From Colocasia esculenta (Eukaryota; Streptophyta; Magnoliopsida; Alismatales; Araceae): a stretch of 64,000 nucleotides of DNA. A program made the position numbers and the translations under genes. Under the pieces are notes generated by a model that was not told where the DNA came from, ran no database searches, and was given only the letters and a program-made list of their open reading frames with translations. The stretch spans positions 67,210,961-67,274,960 of the forward strand of contig CM024760.1 in assembly GCA_014218235.1 (NCBI GenBank), given 5' to 3'. Within the stretch, counting starts at the first letter, position 1, and every line of letters starts with the position of its first letter. Shown here piece by piece: positions 56,141 through 64,000 of the stretch.

Positions 56141-57187
56141 CAAGTCGAAGTTCTACTTCGATTGACAATGATGTAACAAGAATCAGTCGAAGCTGTACTT
56201 CGTCCGAACACAATTTCTTCAATGGGAAACTCAAACTGAGGCCCAGATGGGATAAATAACAAAATGCCTAGTAACAACTTCCTTAATTCTCATGTTTTAG
56301 ATTTAAGAATTTTGTGGAACATTGGCTAATACCTGGCAAGAAGGGGTTAACATAGCTGAAAGAGTGTTAAGGCCAATTGATGGTTAAAAGTTGGAACAAA
56401 CTTACATATTTATACTGTGATTTGTGTGACTGTTGATAACAATTTAATTGAAGAATATTTGTCTATGTTAATTGTAACTCACATTTATACTCAAACACTT
56501 ATTGCATGTTTTTCTTTTCATATGCTACTTTTAAATATGAAAATATATCTATATGAATAATAAATACCTGAATTAATATTATTTACTTTAATATTTTTAG
56601 GATTCAGTTGAAAATGTTGGACTTAATGACAGTATCAAACATGATGAACAAATTCAAGATGTGGATAATGTAAGTAAAAGTAAACTAAACTTTAGATCTT
56701 TTTATATCTACAGGTCAATAAGATGGCTATATTAATAATTTTTGAAATGATAGGAAGTGGTATATTAATAAAAAAATTAATCATTCTAGATATATTTTCA
56801 ATTACATATTCTTTAAGTAGTATCACTCTATTAAAGATAACTATTTTAGTCAATAATTGTGGAGAAGATCTGCTTGTAGATACTACTCCTGCACACCATT
56901 CATGCAACAAAATGAAGAAAGTTAAATTGAAAAGTAGGACATTGAAAGTTGACAATTTATATCATCTTTAAAGTTGTTATTTATAGGCCTATGGCTCATG
57001 ACATAGACCAACATTTCATGTGGATTTTTAATTTTTTGAAGATATTTACTTTATCAATATATATTTCTTATGCATCTGTTGATGTTTTTAAATATGTTGG
57101 TCTTTTTTAATTTTTTAATTATTTTTAAAAATAAACAAATACAATATATTTTTTTTAATATATGAAAAAAAATCAACCTAAAAACTT
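56141..57187. other. AT-rich stretch, possibly Helitron body
   Basis: No gene recognised. Two small hairpins CGAAGT/ACTTCG-like occur at 56155-56195. The rest is AT-rich with short open frames. If the 3' end at 57215 is real, part of this is a non-autonomous Helitron; I could not place its 5' TC end. Confidence 0.45.
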
Positions 57188-57215
57188 CCCATGCATCGCA
57201 TGGGTATATATCTAG
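57188..57215 (+). mobile_element. Possible Helitron 3' terminus
   Basis: Hairpin CCCATGC-ATC-GCATGGG (57188-57204), seven A/T bases, then CTAG (57212-57215) followed by T. A GC-rich hairpin just before CTRR, inserted before T, is the standard Helitron end. Confidence 0.55.
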
Positions 57216-57661
57216 TTCATGTAATACTGCACCCCTACCCAAAACTAGAGGGATTAAAAACCGAAACGGCTCGGCTCTGCTCATTTGCACCCTTGCCCAA
57301 AACTGGAGAGATTAAATAATAATAATAATTTATGTAATATTGCACAGAGTGAAAATATAAAGAACCCTAAAAATTCTTTCCCACTTGCACATAGCTAACT
57401 ATTCTCGACATGTGAATACCCTGCAATGCCATGGAAACTATTAGATTTAGATGGAATAACAACACCGTTACCTCTAGCTAATCACGTTGTTAACACGTAC
57501 GGGCGGCTATGATCAACATAAATGCAAACTGCAGTGCTTCCTGAAAATTATGGATACGGCGGGCCGCGAGGCTGAAAGCGATATATATGTGTACATATAT
57601 ATCCGGTTAAATAATTAATCCACACAAAGACTGAAAGCCTCCACAAGATTCTGTTCAGACG

Positions 57662-57706
<45 letters not shown>

Positions 57707-58573
57707 ATATCATATTCTTCCATAATATACAGAAAATTGAGCCAGACATTAGGCCCTCTTTCTGCCCTCTCCTACAAACAATGTCTAAAAAAAAAGTGAG
57801 CTATAGTTAAATATCCTTGTTCTTATCTGTCTCGGAGTACTTAATTGCTCTTTTATAAACTTTCATAATTACCATCTTTTCTACTTTGTGGCCGTAATGC
57901 TCATGAATCTAGCGCAGTTCACCATTATGGCGATCTTTTCTTGGAATGTTATCTTCCAAAGATTAATTTCTCTAATTAAATTTCTTTAAACCAACATGCT
58001 GTTTTTTCAGATATGTTCTGAGAGATAATGTTCACTGTTCACATCACAATCATGCCATGAATTTTAGCAATGGGTCATCTGTTCTTCTTCCTACATCGGA
58101 TGGAGAGTACATTGACCACCGAAGTTTATTTCTTATCGTCTTTCAAGAAGACATTAACTAATTCAACATCCTCTTAGCACGATCACGTTAAAACTATGTA
58201 TAGTGTGGTCTAAGATGCCAGAACCCCGAGATCTTCATTGTTCTTATATAGTATCTCATTAAAGGCTAATTGTGTTGCTTTAAGAGCAAATGCTTGTCTT
58301 TATTGCAATATAATTGAAAGGGTACTTCCGGGATTCAAATTTCTGACGGATTAAGTCAAAATAGGAAAAATATAAAACATTCTGAAAATGAGTGCCGATA
58401 AAAGTGCTTAAATTTTGACTGATTGTTCGGTTATAGATGTATATATGGCGAACAAAGGTATAGAAATGTAAGTCAACTAGATCACTCTATATAATGTGGA
58501 GGTAATTAATTTTTAGTGATAATTACAGATATACACTCTTCAAGTCATGTGTGCTTTATTCTAGAACCTCATA
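57216..58573. other. Unassigned AT-rich DNA
   Basis: No open frame with a recognisable domain. Two related 25-30 base stretches (CACCCCTACCCAAAACTAGAG and CACCCTTGCCCAAAACTGGAG) lie at 57231 and 57287. Contains the (TA)n tract at 57665-57711. Confidence 0.5.
57665..57711. repeat. (TA)n microsatellite
   Basis: About 23 TA units with one phase break (TATTATA). Confidence 0.95.
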
Positions 58574-59577
58574 TGTAACGACCCAAAGATTCGATACCTA
58601 GAAGCACTCCAACTATCTAATCCTTAGACCGTTATCCACGGATCTAAAGACTCGGAAGGATTAGAAGAATAGTTTAGTTTGATAAATAATAAATTCATAT
58701 AACTATAACGAGATGTTTCTACATTAAATGAAAGAATATATACAACGAGTCCCGAATAAAAGTACAAATAAAGAAAGAAATGTGCAGTCATAAAGGGGCA
58801 TACCTCGAGGACTTGTAAGATGCAACTAGAGCTCACACACACTCACACCCTCGCACTACTAGCAGCACATAGCGCAACAAACTCCAACCTAAACTATCCA
58901 GCACCAAACTTCTGTGATAAGGAGCCCCTACCAAAAGGATGTAGGGGGATGAGCCTTTCGAACAAAACCCATTAGAGATAGCCAGTCCCTTACTGGCTAG
59001 AGCAGTAGTAACTCTGAAAGTAGTAAACAACTACAATTGGAAAGCAATAACTAGAAAACATCTATACTAGCTACCATAGGGTAGCGGAACCAACACTACG
59101 CCATGACCACCAACTAAGGTCGGGCCATACGCAACTCTCGCAAGAGCCAATGGAGTTGGGCACCAAGCAGGAATGACCCTCGGCACTCACGTCGAGGTAG
59201 GGAAGACACGACAACCCATGAAGCAACCACGTGAGTACATAGTCTCACTACGCAAGCGCAGCCAACCTAGACATCATACACTCCATGAGGTCAGGAAACT
59301 GCAGATGTAGCAAACCTACACCTTGGACACTCCATGAGGTCGGGGAACCACACACACTAGTGCCACCATGAACGGGCACCAATGAACGAGTTACGAAACC
59401 GAGGTCGAGAGTCCACACAAGGCACAACAAAAGAGAAAACACCAGAGCATGCTTGAGTCAGGAACCACTCCACACCATCCCTTGGTACAACTACTAAGGA
59501 TGAGAGTCCACTCACTCTAGCCTCAGAACATCAGCAAGGCTAGAGGCCCAACTCAACACACAGACCAGAAGCACAAG
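58574..59577 (-). mobile_element. Truncated LTR related to the 6.3 kb solo LTR
   Basis: It begins TGTAACGACCC, then ATTCGATACC and a CTCGGAAGGATTAGAAG segment, parallel to the start of 6317-8226 (TGTAACGACCCCGGATCCGAA, then AGCTCAGAAGGGT). It is cut at 59577 by the Tekay-like element. Open frames inside are short and without domains. Confidence 0.55.
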
Positions 59578-60698
59578 TGTAGCAACCTTGATTTTTAAAT
59601 CTTAAATAAATAAAAAAATTAATTTAATAAATGAGATAAATAAACTTAACTAGAATAAAAGAGAGAATACATAAAATTTAAGGGATACCCATTAAGCTAA
59701 ATAAGTAATGGGTTTTACTAATGGACCTAACATGGATTGTTGGGCCTAATTGTGAAGAGCCCATCATGAGATAAGAGTTAATTAAGTGAACTTTGTATTA
59801 AAAATAATAATAATTAATAAAAGGGTAAGATAAATATTAAATAAGCCTTGTATATCCTAAAAAGGAGTCCTATACTTACCCTAACCCCCTACCCACAAAA
59901 TTAGATCTCTTCCCAATCATATTAGGTAGATAAATGAGGGAAATTGAGAGATAAATAAGGAAATTCAGAGTTTAAGGGAAAGGAAGAGTTTTAGAAGGAG
60001 AGGACTCTCTGAACCCCTTCTAGATCGTTGTTGAAGCCTTGGAGGGTGAGGAGGAGGAGTTCTGGACGAAGAAGCAAGGAGAGAAGGCTTGGAGCTAGAG
60101 GGATTTCTTCTACTTTTTGTCATCAACCCTAGGATTCCATTGCAACGAGAAAAAGGTAGGCAATCTTTGAAGCACGAACTAATTAAATTTTACCCTAAGT
60201 AGACCATGATCCCCTCTTACAAAGCCCTATAGTTTGCCTAATTTTCGTGGCTCCATGATGCAGTATTAATTCGTCTAAACTCAGTCAGTATCATGCACCT
60301 GAACCCTCTTATTTATCTTAAATCCAAGCATGTACTTGATCCCATACCATGATATTACTGTCATAAATACTACATGCTCTTAGCTTTCAAACGCCTCTAG
60401 TTTCCCTAATTTTCATCATGTATCCATTGTCAATTAATTCGTTGATCCATGTCTGTGCATGATTAGGTCACCAGAAAGTAACATTGTTAAAGCATGCACA
60501 AACCTTGAATATTTTCTAATTACTCATGCTAGTTGGTAGATCTACGAGTCTACATTCATTTAAAACTAAATTTATGAATTTTGGATTACCGTGCAATTTT
60601 ATATCGATTTTAGAAATAGACTATATCGAGCATGGCGGGAGGGAACCCACCTAGAAAAGGGCAAAATTTCCTTTTCTGGGCTTGGGCCACCTTCTGAA

Positions 60699-60724
60699 AT
60701 CGCGACGGCCCGACCCGTCGCGAT
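60699..60724. repeat. Perfect 10-bp-arm CpG dyad in the Tekay LTR
   Basis: ATCGCGACGG, spacer CCCGAC, CCGTCGCGAT. Same GCGAC...GTCGC core as the Tat dyads, in another lineage. Confidence 0.95.
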
Positions 60725-61312
60725 CTCAGAAGGGGTCACGACAGGGCGAACCGCCACGTTCTGAACGCGACGGGTCGACTCATCGCGACTCTCCCCGGTT
60801 CAACCTGCCTGTCGGTTCAACTGAACGCGACCGGGCGACTCACCGCATTCTAAAAAAAAAACACCAGAAAGCCTAAATTGCTCTTATACCCTGCCAGTTA
60901 TCCTATTCTAACTCTGTTTAACCCTAATTAAACACTGTCATGAATGACTTTGATCGGTTAATTATTAATGAGTAATGTTACATGAAATTAATTAATCTAA
61001 AAGCTATGTGCACAATCTTTCATGCCCTCATAATTTAAATTACACTTGCACACACCGAACAATCATATTTGCCATAAGCCCTATGAAATTATTCAATAAT
61101 TTATCTGGTAATTAAGTGAGATTAATTATTAAAAATATCCTATTTATTTAACGATATGTGTCCTCATTTTAATTACCACTTTGTACACCGTTACCGCTTC
61201 CCTCGGCCTTCGAGCACTCGAGGCACGACGGATACTTGTTTCATACACACTCTCTCTTGGCATGGACCACCTTTCCGTTGGGAATACTCCTGACTGGACC
61301 GGGGACTCCTTG

Positions 61313-61376
61313 TCAAGGCCTCCGTAAGTCTCCTTGGCTTTGGTGCACGTCCATAGCTGACGAGCTGGTTGTACCC
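61313..61376 (+). repeat. Shared non-coding block, copy in the Tekay LTR
   Basis: On the minus strand: GGTACAACCAGCTCG, a diverged middle, GGAGACTTACGGAGGCCTT. In all four carriers the block lies antisense to the element's coding strand. In sense it contains CCTCCGTAAGTCTCC. Confidence 0.85.
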
Positions 61377-62450
61377 CAAAACCCGTTACACCCTTAGGGA
61401 TCTGTACGATCCAACGACCTTAGTGTGTTTCCTTCTTATCTTTGGATCACACCGGACTATTGGCCCGTGTTGTGGCATGGCTAGTGGGCGGTTGTGACTT
61501 CTACTTGACTGCTGGCACCCGACCTAGTGCTGTGCAACTGTTACTATCGATTGTTTAACGTTGTTTTTATGAATATGTCCCTATCTCATCTACTATCTCT
61601 TTACTCTCATCTGTTCACTTTCTCTCTACTCTCTCGTCTATTCGTCTACTATTCTAATATATTCTTGGTACTCTATTTGGCCATCCATATGATTGTCTAA
61701 GATAAGAAAGATGACTATGCCAGCATAATAGGGCCCGATCTGGTCCTGGGAGTAGCGCCCGAAAAGTGCTATTTGCCCATGGGAGTTAAAATGATCAAGG
61801 GTGTGTACAACATACACTCAGTGCTATTATACTATCAAGATTTAATCTATGACAATCAAAGTGCAATCTATTCAAGTGCTATCGTTACTAGTGCACTGTT
61901 TTGCTATCTTTGTGCTATATCATTACATGGCCATCCCGTTTATCGTTACTTGTGTGTTGTTCTCCTTGTACAAGTGCTATTGTTCTCTTGCTATTGTTAC
62001 ATTGCTCTACTTGACTATGCTCTCTAGTTATCCTGCCTTTAAGACATTAATCAATTAAACCATGCTTGTTTACACGAGATATTAAGTCCTACTAGGCGTT
62101 ATTCGCTCATCCTACTTTATACTTCATGTGTTTCAGGTGAGTCGGATAGAGACTACCACACACACGAGGAGGGAAATGAGGATGATGTTCAAGAGTGACC
62201 CGATCAGCTACCACTACTTAGTAGATAGTTAGTATAGTTATGAGTCAGTCATTAGTTAGTTGATATGTATTAGTTTGGATTTGAATAAAGTACTATGGGC
62301 CCTAGTTTTGGCTCTTATTAGTCGATGTAAGGAAGTTTGATGAATTATTAATGAAGTTGGAGTTTATTCGGAATTATTCCATATGTGCAATGGTTTGATG
62401 TTTATTTATCACTCTATACTATTTAATAACTGTGGGGCGTTACAGTTTTG

Positions 62451-62463
62451 TGGTATTAGAGCG
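62451..62463 (+). promoter_or_regulatory. Primer binding site of the Tekay-like element
   Basis: TGGTATTAGAGCG, an initiator Met-tRNA complement with one change (T for C at position 7), six bases after the LTR end. Confidence 0.85.
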
Positions 62464-62650
62464 TAGGTTATTCTTAAGCATATGATGATCTAGGTTTGAC
62501 CTATCTTGACTAAGAGTCTAATTCCATACCTATGTGAGAGATGGGTAGAGCCATGGGTAATAAGATAAAATAAACTCACACATGCACAAACTTAGTACAA
62601 ACTCAATCACTTACATTAAATTCTCTTTTGAAGGAACTTAAACACCAGCA

Positions 62651-63601
62651 ATGGCAGCAGAGAGTGCACAACTATGTGACATGCAACACACTATTCAGCA
62701 GCTCACACAGGTATTACTTAAGGCTGCTGGAGCCAATAATAACCACAGAGCTAGAGACTTACACCAAAATTTCCGCAATCTGAATCTGCCTTGTTTTAGC
62801 GAAACTACTGATCTCGATGAGGCAGAGAATTGGATGAAGGAGATTGAATGCATCTTCCACGTTATGCAATGCGCGGATGGAGACAAGATACTGCTAGCAA
62901 TGTTTCAGCTCGAGAGGGATACCCGTGCGTGGTGGGAGTCCATTGAGGCCACCAGGGCCGACACGCAGTTCACTTGGGATGAGTTTAAGGAGCACTTTAA
63001 CTCCAAGTACTTTTTCGAAAGAGTTCAAGAAAGAAAGGCCTCTGAATTTGCTGCACTAAAATAGAGGAACCTCACAGTTGCTGAGTATGAAGCTCAGTTC
63101 TCACGATTGGCACGATATGCCAATCATCTAGTCAGCACAGAAAGAATGAAGGCCAAGTGCTTTCTTAATGGGCTCAGACCCGCATACGTTACTCAACTGG
63201 TGCCTCTGGACATTCAGACTTATCCAGAGATGGTCAAGAAAGCACAATTGCTGGAGGATGCGACTGATCTCACTAATCGCATCAAAGGTAGGATGGTCAA
63301 GAAGGAGCAGACTTCAGGGACCACCAGCAAGCCCACCAACGGCAAGAAAAGGCCGTTAAGCATCACCGACGGGCCAAGCCAAGAGAGAAAGCCCAAAGTC
63401 TCTGCCCCTACTGCCCCAAACAAGCCCAGATGCAAGCACTGTGACAAGCTAGGTCACACTGCCGAGGAGTGTTGGAGGAGGGTAGGCGTATGCCTACACT
63501 GTGGGAGTCAAGACCATCATATTCCTGAATGCCCCCTGCTTAAGGAGAATGAAAAGTGTCTTGTGGGACAGAAGAAGCCTGGCCGACTGCAGGCCCTGTA
63601 A
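62651..63601 (+). pseudogene. Tekay-like gag with an in-frame stop
   Basis: Gypsy capsid and nucleocapsid in one phase, interrupted by TAG at 63062-63064 and ended by TAA at 63599-63601. The capsid part shows FRNLNLPCFSETTDLDEAEN, ARAWWESIEATR-like DTRAWWESIEA, FTWDEFKEHFNSKYF, and after the stop VAEYEAQFSRLARYANHLV and KCFLNGLRPAYVTQLVPLDI. Two CCHC knuckles follow, CKHCDKLGHTAEEC and CLHCGSQDHHIPEC. The start ATG at 62651 is the first in frame, about 190 bases after the primer site. The TAG could be a single C-to-T change of CAG. Confidence 0.87.
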
Positions 63602-64000
63602 GAGGTAGAGACCACCGAGGAGGGTGGAGTTGTGGAAGGTACACTGCCTGTCTTTTTCCAGTCAGCATTTGTTTTGTTTGATACTGGCACAACACATTCC
63701 TTCATATCACAAGCATTTGCTGATACATTAAATGGAAAACCTGCATCCATGAAATTTGAATTGCCTGTAACTACACCTTTGGGGGAGAAAGCTCAACTAA
63801 ACAAATATTTTCCATTAGCTGATGTAAAGATTGGTGAACTCAACCTTAGAGCCGACTTGATCTGTATGCCCTTGGAGGGCTACGACGTCATATTGGGAGC
63901 CAATTGGCTATCCACTTATGGGGCCATTGTTGATTGTAGAAGAGGGAAGATAACCTTTAGTGAATTCCCTAAGCTGACCTTTACGGGACGTAGACACAAG
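63602..64000 (+). pseudogene. Tekay-like protease (runs off the window)
   Basis: Same phase as gag, directly after the TAA at 63599. It carries the aspartic protease active site VLFDTGTTHSFIS (DTG about 63680-63688) and the second conserved strand GYDVILGANWLSTYGAIVDC (about 63880-63938). It remains open to base 64000. In intact relatives gag and protease form one reading frame, so the TAA would stop pol synthesis. Confidence 0.85.

Larger units (their letters stand above)
59578..62444 (+). repeat. 5' LTR of the Tekay-like element
   Basis: 2867 bp from TGTAGCAACC to GGGGCGTTACA. AT-rich at the start, with a GC-rich CpG patch at 60690-60850 that contains a perfect hairpin (ATCGCGACGG/CCGTCGCGAT, 60699-60724, 6-nt spacer) and further GCGACGGG repeats. 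Holds the shared block inverted at 61313-61376. Confidence 0.8.
59578..64000 (+). mobile_element. Tekay-like Ty3/gypsy element, 5' part
   Basis: 5' LTR 59578-62444, primer site 62451, gag 62651 on, protease from about 63650. RT, integrase and any chromodomain lie beyond the window. The left flank pentamer is ACAAG (59573-59577); its partner is not visible. Gag, two CCHC knuckles, and protease with VLFDTGTTHSFIS and YDVILGANWLSTYGAIVDC are typical of Tekay/Del chromoviruses. Confidence 0.85.

Noticed and set aside
56155..56195. CGAAGT/ACTTCG hairpins as members of the dyad family
   Set aside because: Only two imperfect cases, no repeated spacing, and not inside an identified LTR.
61849..62058. 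Hydrophobic open frames in the Tekay LTR as a membrane protein
   Set aside because: Two overlapping phases of the same AT-rich LTR sequence; no conserved motif.

Overview
This window looks like intergenic DNA from a flowering-plant nuclear genome. Almost everything in it is LTR retrotransposon of several lineages, nested and decayed. I see no host protein gene, rRNA, tRNA or CRISPR array. Plant origin is supported by the Sirevirus-type Ty1/copia, Tat-type Ty3/gypsy (with a second archaeal-type RNase H) and Tekay-type gypsy lineages, by initiator-Met-tRNA primer sites, and by plant-mobile-domain genes. I cannot name the species.

Layout. 1 to ~1.25 kb: 5' end of a minus-strand copia (element A: gag start, primer site, LTR). 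1.4-1.9 kb: minisatellite. 2.9-11.7 kb: decayed minus-strand copia (element B), split by a 1.9 kb solo LTR (6317-8226) at its protease active site. 11.7-15.1 kb: LTR remnant Y. 16.5-17.7 kb: fragment W. From 17.7 to 55.5 kb there is a three-level nest. Solo LTR X (TSD AGCGT) holds a 13.6 kb Sirevirus-like copia (20374-53087, TSD GTATA). That copia's 5' LTR holds a 19.2 kb Tat-type gypsy (21226-40377, TSD CTCAT). The right half of X is also tandemly duplicated (53.9-55.5 kb). 55.6-56.1 kb: another minisatellite. 57.2 kb: possible Helitron 3' end. 58.6-59.6 kb: LTR fragment. 59578-64000: Tekay-like gypsy running off the window.

The most interesting object is the Tat element. Gag, protease, RT/RNase H/aRNH and integrase are on the minus strand (37.9 to 30.1 kb). 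Between integrase and the 3' LTR, on the opposite strand, lie two cellular-looking genes, one with a TATA box. Gene B has about seven exons with GT-AG introns and encodes a plant mobile domain followed by a coiled coil. Introns antisense to the genomic RNA cannot be spliced from it, which would explain how they survive retrotransposition. The element's non-coding parts, including both LTRs, carry many ~19 bp dyads GCGACA-(6-8 nt)-TGTCGC.

Similar CpG-containing paired palindromes, with a different sequence but regular spacing in each family, occur in copia B (TGTCGACA pairs 21-22 bp apart), the 6.3 kb solo LTR (TTGACGTCAA-type pairs 15-16 bp apart), X, Y and the Tekay LTR. A separate ~65 bp non-coding block is shared by X, Y, the Tat leader and the Tekay LTR. 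Nearly all coding regions carry stops or frameshifts, so most elements look inactive, although the Tat LTRs are nearly identical and that insertion is recent.
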